From NCBI RefSeq assembly GCF_027943255.1, contig NC_072893.1, forward strand, positions 620,001-684,000: a stretch of DNA of 64,000 nt, in the 5' to 3' direction. The notes beneath the pieces were generated by a model. It saw only the letters and a program-made list of their open reading frames with translations, did no database searches and was not told where the DNA came from. This document shows, one piece after another, positions 1 through 11,009 of this stretch; position 1 is the first letter of the stretch, and the number at the start of each line of letters is the position of its first letter. The position numbers and the translations under genes were made by a program. Source of the stretch: Anastrepha obliqua (taxonomy: Eukaryota; Arthropoda; Insecta; Diptera; Tephritidae).

Positions 1-189
1 TTATTCATCACCCTAAAATGATGATTAAGTATTAAGAATAGTACGTTGTATATGCACATTTTTTCAGCTCTTGGAAGTGACATGTACATCATATACAGCC
101 TATCTAATAGAAGCGCGCCCGCCATAACTCGGAAACTATTTGACCAATTCGATTCTAACAAACTGCTTTGTATGGGCTTATAATATTTA

Positions 190-720
190 TAATACGCAAC
201 ATATTCAATAAAATGTATAGTCACCGATATTAGGCTGGCTACACATCTTTGAGTCATACTTTGTGTTAATTTCTGTGCACGATGTGGAAGTAATCGGCTT
301 CTTGATAACTGTTTGGGCATCCTTATTTGTTTTCCTTTGAGTTATTGCTCTCTTCTCTTTCCCAAACATTTTCAATGGAATTGGCATCAGACGACTATGA
401 AGGCCAATCCAACATATCAGCCCCATTTTGCTGTTTCTGCTCCCTACACCTTCGGCTTCAATACTTGAGATCGTTGTGATCTTGTAAAATCCAAGGTTGG
501 CTAGTTCTTCCCAATATCTTCGCAGCTAATGGCAATGATGCTTTTTGGTAAATTTTATTCATCAAAACTGCATTCAAATTGGCTGTAAACACAAACAGCC
601 AAATCCTTTTGGGAGAAAGAGCCCCAAACGTCAACCTTAACTGGATGTTTAAAAGTTCCTTGAAGTTGTCAATTATCAGCAGAACACCAGGGCCGATATA
701 TGCAACTATTCGCCCAAAAG
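190..720 (-). mobile_element. Tc1-type transposase remnant
   Basis: Read on the minus strand, broken frames give the end of a Tc1/mariner DDE domain: a DWPS..S.D.N.IENVW stretch (around 380-430), which is the family's region around the last catalytic acidic residue, and further 5' a VKVDVWGSFS-like stretch (around 610-660). Frames are interrupted and no terminal inverted repeats were recognised, so this is a dead fragment. The Tc1 assignment is from motif memory; the exact family is not known. Confidence 0.7.
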
Positions 721-809
721 GAAGATTTCCGCGTGAGTATTACCTTTGTCCAATTCCGTTCTGAATTTGCCTTAGCCCATGCAAAACCATTTTCAACGTG
801 TGATAATGC

Positions 810-1105
810 GGCCGCCGTAGCCGAATGGGTTGGTGCGCGACTACCATTCGGAAATCACAGAGAGAACGTTGGTTCGAATCTCGGTGAAACTCCAAAATTA
901 AGAAAAACATTTTTCTAATAGCGGTCGCCCCTCGGCAGGTAATGGCAAACCTCCGAGTGTATTTCTGCCATGAAAAAGCTCCTCATAAAAATATCTGCCG
1001 TTCGGAGTCGGCTTGAAACTGTAGGCCCCATAAACAAGACGCACACCACAAATAGGAGGAGGAGCTCGGCCAAACGCCCAAAAAGGGTGTACGCGCCAAT
1101 TATGT
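810..1105 (+). repeat. tRNA-derived SINE, near-complete copy
   Basis: The 5' part resembles a tRNA gene: an A-box-like TAGCCGAATGGGTTGGTGCG (818-837) and a B-box GGTTCGAATC (near 870), the internal pol III promoter. A non-tRNA body of about 220 bp follows, with landmarks CCTCGGCAGG, CTGCCATGAAAAAGCTCCTC and GGAGGAGCTCGGCCAAA, ending in an AT-rich tail. Further copies lie at 26963, 29188 and 48220. There is no open reading frame of note. I recall this repeat as abundant in tephritid genomes but could not check that. Confidence 0.8.
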
Positions 1106-1139
1106 ATGTGTATACCGTTGCACCCATTTATTTATGAAC

Positions 1140-1882
1140 GTCTCCGACTTCTTCAAATATTTTGCTGCAGATACACGTGATGTTTTTGGGCCTGGGTGTG
1201 TACATAGAAACACTGCTTCAAATCAAACAACGAACTTTATAAATTTCTCATAAAACTAACAAATTGCACAGCGCGAATTGCGAAAAGGATAGCATTTAAA
1301 TAAATTATTAATTATAGTTAATTTTTGTAACGCAACTCTAAGTTTGAATTTTGTCGGTCACGTTTCTTTAAGACAGACTGTATATATGGCATGTACTAAA
1401 CTAACTTTCAAACTATCTTATTATATATTTGTTGAAAAAAATATTTTATTTGTTAAAATAAAATATAAAAACTTACTGTTTTAAGTTGCTCAGTATGTTT
1501 GTATAAAAAACTCCAAATTAAGTTCTTGTAAATTCATTTTAATCGGTCCAATAAGTTATGTTATATTAGGCATATTCCTGCTTGCTGCCCATTTACATTA
1601 AAAAAAGAAATTTTCTGTCAGTGTAGCATTTGGAATTTTTATGGGATGAAATATGTACATATTGAAAAATAAATAATATAAACATCCAAATATGTATACT
1701 TTGCAATCCGATCAATAAAATGTTTGCATCTACGATATGTTACAAGAAACAAAAAACAATATAAAATATCATAATACAAGACTCCTAATATGTTGCCAAT
1801 TCTTATTTTCGTTACCCACATCGGAACTTGATATAAAATTATTGTAAGAAAAATATCCAAGAAAACTTTTTTCATAGCCAAT
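1140..1882. other. AT-rich spacer and bgcn 3' flank
   Basis: Non-coding DNA downstream of the helicase gene on its strand. It should hold that gene's 3'UTR. An 80-codon minus-strand frame directly after the helicase stop (1639-1881) is lysine, isoleucine and tyrosine rich with no recognisable domain, and is probably UTR rather than a gene. Confidence 0.5.
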
Positions 1883-4800
1883 TTATGTTGGAAAAATATT
1901 TTCTAAACTGTAGAGAAGCTTTTGAACATGATAAACTGACGTTGATGCCTGCATTGAATTACCACTTTGCAAAAATATTTCAAATTGTGACTTTATCAAG
2001 CTACGCAGCAGCAAAAGCATGTTTGCATCATTGGTAGGCAACTCAAATTTTATCCAATTATCTATAGACATTATAGCTTTTGGGTTATTAATTTCAGAGG
2101 GGTCTGGTAAGGAAAGCGCTTCAACCTTTGTCATCAGTTCGTTAAATGTTTCATTTGAATCAACAGTTGCATTGCCAGAAACTGACTCTTCGTTATCTGA
2201 AATTTTAGAGTCGTCCAAAGCGTCTTCATCCAGCACACAATCTCGACCACATTGAAGAGCAATTACCACAGGCGAAACTACGGTGTTCATATTTATCGAG
2301 CATTTACTACCAACACCTGATTTTTCAAAGAATATCACCCAATCGAATGGGAGTTCGTCAATAAAATCTTTTAAGTTTTTCATGCCAGGTGGGTTCAGCG
2401 CCGATGTTCTCTGTAGTAGTAACTGCTTTTCTGCTCCCGAAATAAGCGTCCCTTTTTGGCGATCAATTACTGCTACGTTAGGGTAGAAACCAGCAGCCAA
2501 ACAATAACGTACCATATTCCAGTCATCATTAAATAAGGACGCTTGTTGTCCCAAACGAAATTTTTGACATGTCAGATCAGCAATTTGACGCCGCGTTGCA
2601 CAAAACACTTCCATAGCTGATTGCGATAGATAGTATTTATTGCAAAACTCGCGAACACGTTTCCTATTGTTACGTACTGAGCAGTAAGATTTATACAATG
2701 AAAGTATTCCCAGCTGATCGCTAAAAGTCTTCCCTGCAAATGATTTTCGTTGGAACGAGGCATGACCTTGAGCTGCGCGATCCGTTGGTAAAATGAAAGG
2801 ATCTTTTACCGAATGAAAAGCGACAATAGTCAATATGGAATCAAAGCATTTAAAAAAAATTCCGTATAGTAAACATTTGCCCAATTGTACATCCAAGGGA
2901 ATCTCTACCAAATGTCGGCCTAACTCTGTTACACTTTCATCATCGTTGAAAACTTCCAGCATTTGTAGCTTTCTTACCGCATTTTGCACACTTACACTTG
3001 AAGGCGGATTTAGAGCCCTTGCTAAAAATGTTGAAACATCACTTTGACGATCCAGCGTCTTAGCGTATAAACAAATTTCAGTTAAGGGTATACGCATGAA
3101 TTCTGGAATGCAGAATTCTGGCATATATTCATATGTTGCTGTGGAATACAATCGGTAGCACACCCCATTCTGAGTGCGACCGGCACGGCCAGATCTTTGA
3201 TTCGCATCTGCTTTGGATATCCACACCGACTGCAGCTGCGATGACTCCGTGATTGAGTCATGAGTTTTCATTTTAACCTTTCCTGAATCGATAATGTAGG
3301 CCAAATCGGGTACTGTTATTGATGTCTGCCCAATATTTGTGGAAAGTATAATTTTGCGCACTGTATGCCTTTGTAGTGCCTCAAATTGATCCTGTGAATC
3401 CATTTGACCATGAAGAATACAAATTCGATATGTATTAGCAGGAAGAGTGCTTTGGATGAGATCCCTTTGCTGGACGATATCATTGTAACCTGGTAGAAAA
3501 ACCATAATAGCACCAGGATGAGGACTCCGGTAGAGACCTTCCAATAACGACAGAATCAAATCGTGATCGACTTCATTTTCGTCGTTGAACTGTTGCTGAT
3601 ACGCAAGCAAAATGCGTTGTTTGTTTTCCAGTTCTTGCTTTAATTGCATTTGCTCCTTTAAAACAACATCCGAACTTTGTAGTATTCTTAAACAGGTCTC
3701 GTCCGAATGCATTTTCGAATAATCAAGAGCAGTTAGCCCTCTCGCATCTCGGAGGTGGACATTGGCCTGATGAAATAAAAATAGCTCTACATATTTTGCG
3801 TAGTTGCATTTACAAGCTGCCATAAGTGGAGTAATACCTAATAAATGATTGCAGTAATACGTAAAAATATCTATAACAATCACATATTTAGGGGTATACC
3901 TGTTTGTGAGTGCGCGGCATCTACAGGCATGCCTTCGCTTTCAATAAAATACTGCATTTGGTCAAACAAGGCAAGTAGTTCCTCCTCACATCGAAAGTTT
4001 TCAAGGCAACACTGATCTATAATTGCATCTAAGCCCTTTTGCAAATACACATCACTTAATTTGGCTGGGTTTTCAGTTGAATAAGTGGAATTGTTTTCCA
4101 CACTAGCTGGCAATTTTGCATATTGTGGTGAATTTGATTCATTCATTGAACGCAAATATTTCTCCATTAAAGCCGTTCGATAGCCGGTGCGATAAAGTAT
4201 ATCTTCAAGTTGGAAAATTTTTACATTAAACCCTTGTCCAGGCACATTCATTACTGGACAATCATTGAAGTATTTTGAAAGTAAACTAATGTCCATTGTG
4301 GCAGACATAAGTATCACCTTAAGATCTTTATCACGCTTTAGCTGTTCCTTAATGGTTATAAGTGTAAAATCTGTGTACTTATCACGTTCATGAATTTCAT
4401 CTATTATTAAATGAGTTACTTTACGAAAGAAATCTTTCGCATCAGCCATTATCGAACGCAATAGACAGCCACTTGTTGTGTAGATTAAATTAGTAGTTTT
4501 CTGAACACGACCTAAAAATCAAAATTTAAGATTAAAATGCAAAAACATGAATTCTTATGATTTAGCCCTTACGTACTTTCCAATCGTATTTGGTAACCAA
4601 CAGTATCACCGATTTGTTCACCCCGTTCTTCCGCCACTCTGTGGGCAACAGAAACAGCTGCAACTCGCCTCGGCTGTGTTACCACAAGACGGCATGGACG
4701 ATTTCTACGCATACTATCATTCAAAATATACTGCGGCACTTGTGTGGTTTTGCCTGAGCCAGTTTCCCCACTGATGATAAAGATCTAAAAAATATTGACA

Positions 4801-5397
4801 ATTTACAGCCGTTCGAATTTCATAATTAATGTTTTGTACAGCATGTTGTTTTAGCATATTATGTATTTCCTCTTGATATAGGTAAATAGGGAGCTCCTGT
4901 TTATCTCGGTAAAGTTCAGAACTTATGCGATTGGCACGCGACGGTACAAGGCGTGATCCCAATCCAATTAATAACGACTCACTCCGCAGACGATTTTTTT
5001 TTTGAAGTTGTTGTCTTGAGATTTGTTGATGTTGCACACGATTTGCATCAATCATATGTGCTTCAAATACGGGTAGTGACTTTTCAAGAAGGGAACGGCT
5101 AGCCGCCGATAATTCCAGCTTACGTACATGTCCCAAAGATTTTAAACGTTTGCGATGTGTAATGTGAAGTACGCGGTTGCTTTCGGGGCCATAACTTCGT
5201 GATAATAACCCAAGATGTGCAATGTATTTATGGAGATATTTTCGTTGTACATTGGATAATCCCGGAATAACCAATTCAACATCAGAGCCGGCTAAGAATT
5301 GTGATATACGCTGGTGCAGTTGCAGGCGATCGTCCCTAGATAAAGTGGGTTCTTTGTTACTATTCTTGCCTCTAACTCGGTTTTTTGTTTTCAACAT
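1883..5397 (-). CDS. bgcn: Bgcn/YTHDC2-type R3H-DEIH helicase with ankyrin insert
   Basis: Four exons join in frame: 5397-4840, 4784-4577, 4511-3900 and 3837-1883, with introns of 55, 65 and 62 bp, giving 1110 residues. Domain order: an R3H-like region (R-x3-H in QRKYLH, first exon); RecA1 with Walker A GETGSGKT (192-199), TQPRR (222-226), DEIH (293-296) and SAT (325-327); one or two ankyrin repeats from about 460; RecA2 with TNIGQTSIT (about 626-634) and QRSGRAGR (673-680); then HA2 and an OB-type region. An ankyrin insert between the RecA lobes is the YTHDC2/Bgcn layout. There is no YTH domain, as in fly Bgcn. Known role: Bgcn acts with Bam in germline cyst differentiation by repressing mRNAs. 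The first in-frame ATG is 5397; the frame is open upstream without an ATG back to a stop. Unlike the published D. melanogaster protein, the ATPase motifs look intact. Confidence 0.87.
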
Positions 5398-5799
5398 TTT
5401 CCGCAGAGTTTCCCACGTTAATTTCAGCACGAATGCTATAAATATATGGTCTTAAATTTAAATAGAACTTTTTATTATTATTGAAATTATCCTGACGCGT
5501 TCAGCCAGCTTGTATATATTTGTACAAAATTTTCTTTTTTCAACACACCATAGATATGATATTATACACCCCACAATTTTTAAGCATAGCACTCTGTTCT
5601 ATCGAGAGCCTATTACTGAGGAATTGAGCGTCTACACTATTACCCCACCTTTTGGGTTATTTAATATAATATAATAGTGGCATTTTTTTCTAAGTAAGTT
5701 GCAAATTAAAACTAAGTAGAATAGTGAACTTCGTTGATAATAAAACCCCTAACTCATTAAAAATTAGGTTAAACCTTGTCGGCAAAACTGAACTCATAC
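5398..5799. other. Upstream region of the helicase gene
   Basis: AT-rich DNA between the helicase start and the fold-back element. It should contain the bgcn 5'UTR and promoter. I recognise no TATA box, DRE or other named motif that I would defend. Confidence 0.4.
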
Positions 5800-7490
5800 C
5801 AAGGCGAATTGAGTACTGAAGGTGGCGCCATTAAAAACAATTACTTTACTCTGACCTCGGCTCCCTTTGCAATACAAAACAAGCTCACAAAACAAACAAA
5901 AGGAGGAGAAACTGCATGTTTATAAAAATTCAGTGAACGGGTTGGTAATATTGTGATTTGTTAGATTAGAGCTAAACAAACTAATTCAAACGAACTGCCG
6001 CGTATCAAATTGTTAGAGCACAAATGAAAATTTTGGAAAGTATGTATGTTTGCGTATAATTTCTTGTGTTTGGCTATTTTCATTGCTTTCGCCTACTCTT
6101 CTTCTTCACACACACGAGTAATTCTCCTTCCCTTTGTTTGTTTATTGATGAACTCTTACGATACAGCGAATTCGGAAGAAATCTTCTTCTTTATCATTCT
6201 TGAACTTATATGTACATTGTGTTGCAAATAAAGAAAAACTTGTCTGTTGTAAATGAACCCTGTACTTTCTATGGATAAAATTAGTGCTACCAAAACTTGC
6301 AAAAAGAATGTTCTAGCATACCCAAAATTTCTAACATTATTTTATGTTTAACAAAAGTAAAAACTAAACACATAATGTATCATTTAATTCAATAACTAAA
6401 AATATATTCGTTCTGTACAAAACAGTCCCCTCTATACATTTGTACAAGCTATTCACAAATTAATTTGCAAATGTATTTCCTTATCATGTTCAACTTGTGG
6501 CCGTAAAGTTTACTTCAAATAATATTTTCAATTTTAATAAACATGTGCTGTCACAATCTCTCAATGTGACAATTTTCATCTCCTAGTATATTATAAGCAG
6601 CACTCATCCGAGGTTTTGTTGTCGTTTTCATTCGGGAAGGATTTTTACATGCCAGGTCCCAGACTCAGCGTACAACAAACCGTATGAAAAGGAATCGTCC
6701 TGGCAAATGAATGGCAATTAGAGACTCCCCCCATTTGCGTGGACTTCTACCCACGAAACCATCCATCCATGATACTGATATCATCGCCCTTAACAACCGA
6801 GCTGTTAGTTCTGCCTTTCCAAACTGAATAAAAAAGCACGAAGTATTTCCTGTCATCATGCAAACAGTTGGCGCGCTGCCGTATCAGCACCCATGTCACT
6901 GTTTACAGTTATGATTTTGAGGTTGCTATTTGAACAACGAATGATTAAACGAGTGTGTGAATACATGTGAAAAGATCGTCCAATATTCGGCTGTCGATCC
7001 TCCTGTGGCGTGACAGCCAAGTTCCCCTCACAATTTTATTGTTCACCGTAGCTAAAAAGCAAAACTAGTAATCTATCATCCTTCAAGAATGATAGAATAG
7101 AAGATTGCGCCTTCCGAATTAGGCGTATCGTAAGAGTCCATGAATAAACAAACAAAAGGAAGGAGAACTAGAAGAAGAAGAGTATGCGAATACAATGGAA
7201 ATAACCAAACATAAGAAATTATGCCCACACAATTATTTTCTTGCCACGGCGTCCGTCACATAAAAACGCAAACAAACTACATTTGGAGGCTTTATAATAC
7301 TTTGTACTATCACAATTTAACACGCGTCACTTCGTTTTCATTAGTGTGTTTATTTCGAATCTCACAAATCACAATTGTTTTGTTCGTTTGTTTTGTAGTG
7401 GAGAGGAAGATGAAACCAGACTTGTCAAAGTCGCGAAAAATAAAGTAATTGTTTTGGAAAGGTGCCACCTGCAGTACTCAATTCGTCTTG
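5800..7490. mobile_element. Fold-back element with about 410-bp inverted arms
   Basis: The arm 5800-6211 is matched in inverse orientation by 7079-7490. Shared landmarks, with one side reverse-complemented, include CAAGGCGAATTGAGTAC, a GGTGGCGCC/GGTGGCACC stretch, AACAAACAAAAGGAGGAGAA, and a segment ending ATCATTCTTGAA. The arms are diverged with small indels. The 870-bp centre (6212-7078) has no recognisable transposase. The element sits in the intergenic space between two divergently transcribed genes. A related single arm lies at 48754-48976. Target duplications were not identified, so the ends are approximate. Confidence 0.75.
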
Positions 7491-7751
7491 CTGACATCTT
7501 AATATACAAAGCGAAAAAAGTCAGCGTTTTTATTTTTATCGCCTTTAATAGATTCCCCTTGTTACGAGTTGAAGCAACAAACATTTTGTGCAGTGTTTGG
7601 CAAAGTGGTATGTTTCTTTGTCGTTACTTTATTTGGTTTTTACATATTCACGAAAATTTTAACTAGCAGTACACAAAATGGCAGACAAATATACATATAT
7701 AAACTTTGTGGCTACCCCAGTGCCACCACCTTTTTAGATTCGCTTTGGAAA

Positions 7752-7759
7752 TATCGATA
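7752..7759. promoter_or_regulatory. DRE-like motif TATCGATA
   Basis: An exact 8-bp TATCGATA palindrome, the core of the DREF-binding DRE common in Drosophila housekeeping promoters. It lies about 220 bp upstream of the DUF2039 gene ATG (7978), between that gene and the fold-back element. Function is inferred from position only. Confidence 0.5.
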
Positions 7760-7977
7760 CTTCCTTAACTCCGATAAATTTGCAAAGATTTTATGATAAC
7801 TTAAAGCGAATCTGTAAATTCGCCTGATAATGAACTTTTTGAAGAATTGTGGGATTTTTGCTAAACGTTTTTAATGCTGAGTATAGATAGTTTTGATAGG
7901 TGGAATAAACTTAACAGAAAAGTAAATTCGTGTGCATTATACTCGTATGAAGTTATTAGATCGACAACACATTAAAA

Positions 7978-8610
7978 ATGAGCACTGAGCGTGGAAATGC
8001 ATCACGAACAAGATCTCAAAAGCATAAAAACCGCACCGCTTTCAAAAATGATCTGCACGACAAAACGCATCAACAAAAGAAGCTAAATTCTTTACACGTA
8101 TCTGAGGTTTGTCAACATTGCAAGGATGTCATAGAATGGAAAATTAAGTATAAAAAATATAAGCCACTGACTCAACCAAAAAGCTGCACTCGTTGTCAAC
8201 AGAGGAATATAACAAAAGCATACCATGTGCTCTGTCGTCAATGCGCGCTGGAAGCACGTGTATGTGCCAAGTGTCTCAAAAATGCGGAGCAGATTGAAAT
8301 TGAACCACCACAGCCTACAATAGAAGAGCAGAGTAAGCTACAGGTTGAAATGGATCGGCTTATAAAATCGTTGCCTGAACGTAAACGTAGAGCTTTTCTT
8401 CGTTATATGAATAAAGGCAGAAGACAAGAAGCTTTAGAGCAGAGTTCGCGCGATGAGAAATTCGACGAAGTTGATGGACAGAAGAAGGAGTTAGTAAGCC
8501 AAAAACATTTGCCCCACACTCGAGAAGATCTGCTACAAAAGATTGAGCTGCTAAAGCTAAATAATGATAGTTCCGGATCGGAATTTGATTCCGAAATCGA
8601 TGAAGTGTAA
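7978..8610 (+). CDS. DUF2039 (C9orf85-like) zinc-ribbon protein
   Basis: One uninterrupted 210-codon frame. The N-terminus has a basic stretch (TRSQKHKNR) followed by FKND, and then comes a cysteine array: C45-x2-C48, C70-x2-C73, C86-x2-C89 and C96-x2-C99, with the segment EWKIKYKKYKPL between the first two pairs. This matches the conserved architecture of the DUF2039 family (human C9orf85), whose molecular role is not established; zinc binding is inferred from the four CxxC pairs. The C-terminus is charged and probably coiled or disordered, ending in a Ser/Asp/Glu-rich tail. No intron is needed. An ATTAAA variant poly(A) signal lies at 8630-8635 and a DRE-like motif upstream. The gene is divergent from bgcn, and its start is the first ATG of the frame. 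Confidence 0.85.
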   Translation: MSTERGNASRTRSQKHKNRTAFKNDLHDKTHQQKKLNSLHVSEVCQHCKDVIEWKIKYKKYKPLTQPKSCTRCQQRNITKAYHVLCRQCALEARVCAKCLKNAEQIEIEPPQPTIEEQSKLQVEMDRLIKSLPERKRRAFLRYMNKGRRQEALEQSSRDEKFDEVDGQKKELVSQKHLPHTREDLLQKIELLKLNNDSSGSEFDSEIDEV

Positions 8611-8768
8611 TTTTTAGTACATTTATTAGATTAAATAGCAAATAAGTGATTTCGCATAAAGGATAATTTATCTGTTTAGTGGTCTGGCCACCACAATTAA
8701 TTCTTTTAAGTCGTTCAAAAATTATTAACAAAATACAATTCCGTAAAAATGTTATTTTGTGTCCCTAA

Positions 8769-9072
8769 GAGCCTTCGCACACTAGTCGTATCGTCATCGT
8801 CACTACATAAAAAATAATGCTTGTCCGCACACAATGTAGCTTGCTGTCGTCAAAGTGCGAGTTGTCAATATGTCGAGCGATGAAATTGAACTTATTTAAT
8901 GGTAATTATATTCCCCATCGGAGGATAAATTAAAGAAAAAGGAGGCACTGAGTACATCCGTAAATTAGAAATATCTCAAACAGCAGATTATTCATTGGCA
9001 CAACGAAGTTGCAAGAGGATGATTGCAAGTTTCAGACTTGACGATGACGCTACGACCCGTGTACGAAGGCTC
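8769..9072. mobile_element. Harbinger-type MITE with TAA duplications
   Basis: Terminal inverted repeats start GAGCCTTCGCACAC and end GTGTACGAAGGCTC, continuing inward with GTCGTA.CGTCATCGTC against GACGATGACG.TACGAC. The element is flanked by TAA on both sides (8766-8768 and 9073-9075), the 3-bp duplication typical of PIF/Harbinger transposons. Its 304 bp contain only a short open stretch beginning ATGTCGAGCGATGAAATTG (MSSDEIELI, then stop), which may be the residual start of an element-encoded protein. Confidence 0.75.
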
Positions 9073-9079
9073 TAATTGC

Positions 9080-10370
9080 TCATTCAGTAACGCTTTGAGT
9101 TGCCGTATTAATGTAAACGCAATGACTATGGTCCATTACGACGTATAGCCAACTTCATATACAAATATTTTGAAAGCGTAGTGACAAGCAATTCAGCTGA
9201 TTTAAAGGTTTTACGTTTTTCTATTTTTTTGCGTGGCTAGCATTTCCTACTTCACTGGCAGTACTTCGTTTGCGAGTTGTCCCCAGCAAAATTAGAAATA
9301 GGTTTAATTGGGCGACAACGACAATTTGCAGTTTGCAGCCTCAAGTCGTACTGGTTTTAAAATGATTGCGTTCATAAGAACGTGTGTATTTTAATATTTG
9401 ACAAATGCTGCCTGTCGTCCGCCGTCGTCAAAGTGTTTATACTACTACTTAACTTGAAAACGAATTCCATTGTTGTATTCTTAAAATTTTCAACAAGACA
9501 TTTTGTTAAAACATTATATAATATAAAATGTATGAAATATAAATTGCGTCCCTTTAATTAAATCGTTATATGTATATGGTATGTTTAGGTTTGTTCGTAT
9601 GTATGTATGTAAGTATAAACACGTATTAATACGCACTTAATTTGAAAGAAGGATACTTATTTTGCGCACTAATATCGAAAACGAGAATATATAATATACA
9701 ATACGATTATATGAGATACACCTTACAAGTAGCCAAAAAACTAAAGGCCATTTTCCTTTTGTATCTGCATAATAAACAACTGCGCTAAGGACTACGCGGG
9801 ATTAAATTGTCCGTTATATTGTATTTATTTCAAATGAATTTACAATACTTGAGACTAAGACTTCTTATATTTAAGCGAAAAAAATAAAAAAGAAGTTAAA
9901 TATCAAGATTATTACATAACAATGATTTTAATTGAGACTTAAAACTAAAACCTAAAATTTAGTAACCACGGGGGCAAGGCCTAATGAAACGAAGAGCTTG
10001 TTCGACTCAAAAACTATATTAATCGAGGGATCAAAGCCACGTACAGTCTTGCTAGTGGCAACGTGAAGGAGATCAAAATGCCGCAAGCAGCTACGAGGCA
10101 CATTATAATTAATTGTATTCAATAAAGAGAGACAATCAGCTGAGTCGGAGACTATATCAAGTAAAAAAAAGAGATTGCCAAATAAAATTATAGAATATAG
10201 ATGCAGTGTTATTAATTAATCGGTTGGCACCGACAATTATAGACAGGCAAAGACTCTGAGGGACTTCTAGAGAGACAACGGAAATGAAAAACAGTATGCT
10301 CCAATATCGAACGGACATACACATGACCCATACACAGTTTTGAATCATGGAAAAGCTTTATAAATAATAT
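9080..10370. other. Non-coding DNA with possible retroelement 3' end
   Basis: AT-rich sequence without a credible gene. About 9820-10150 resembles 15940-16330 and 12060-12430 in layout (a T-rich start, then scattered element-like words), which suggests 3'-UTR pieces of one non-LTR family lying in minus orientation. This is weak, by-eye similarity. Confidence 0.35.
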
Positions 10371-10389
10371 ATTGTACAAAAAAGCAAAT

Positions 10390-10795
10390 TAATATTTTGT
10401 TGGATATCCCCGATGATTTAGGACTTAATTCAATCTATTTGGCATTGAGTTTACTAACTTCTCTGTATCCTCAGTTGTAATCTTCGCCCATTCTGCCCGC
10501 CTTCGCAAAGCCCCCGTACTTGTTATTGCACGCTGTGGAATTATTGTTTTTTAACAGATCCCACAGTTGTTCAATAGGATGGAGATCCAGTGACTATGGG
10601 GGTGTTTTGATCTGTTTTTGAAAATTGTACGAGAGCCAAACCTTAACGATCTCGGATGTGTGTTTTGGGTCGTTATCTTAATGGAAGCAAATCGTTTTTG
10701 ATTTTCGGCACTCTGTTTCAAATTCTTTTTTAAACTGTTCAAATACCCGCATTTATCCTTTGTTGATTCAATAAATTCTATCTGACCCACACTAT
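10390..10795 (-). mobile_element. Tc1-type transposase fragment
   Basis: On the minus strand, frames read LHPIEQLWDLLKNN (near 10550-10590), preceded by a QDNDPKHTS-like region (near 10660), both hallmarks of Tc1-like DDE transposases. Several frame breaks show that it is dead. It abuts a plus-strand Jockey fragment at about 10797. No inverted repeats were recognised. Confidence 0.7.
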
Positions 10796-10796
10796 A

Positions 10797-11005
10797 ACGG
10801 CAATACCGTCGTATTTGACTTTACCAATCTCCAACTTTCCCCCACTAAATCCACGGCGACCCTCTTTACCACCTGGACAAAGGAGGTCAAACTGTCCCTT
10901 AAGGTAAAAGTCGACGACACACCAATTCCGACGGTAAACAACCCAAAAATTTTGGGTGTAACCTTTAACAGCTTGCTCTCCTTCTCAGCGCAATACTTAC
11001 CGTTA
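10797..11005 (+). mobile_element. Jockey-type RT fragment
   Basis: A plus-strand frame reads FTNLQLSPTKSTATLFTTW, followed by NNPKILGVTFNSLLSF. This is the post-catalytic part of a Jockey-clade reverse transcriptase. Only about 70 codons remain. It is likely from the same family as the larger copy at 53910-55770. Confidence 0.65.
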
Positions 11006-11009
11006 TGTA

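Noticed and set aside
810..890. Functional tRNA gene
   Set aside because: A-box and B-box are present but the cloverleaf is not complete and the same sequence recurs as a SINE head.
1639..1881. 80-codon minus-strand frame right after bgcn
   Set aside because: AT-driven composition, no domain, and position inside the expected 3'UTR.
5395..5430. Earlier start of bgcn at 5430
   Set aside because: The codon at 5430-5428 is GTG; the first ATG in frame is 5397, and no ATG precedes it before a stop.
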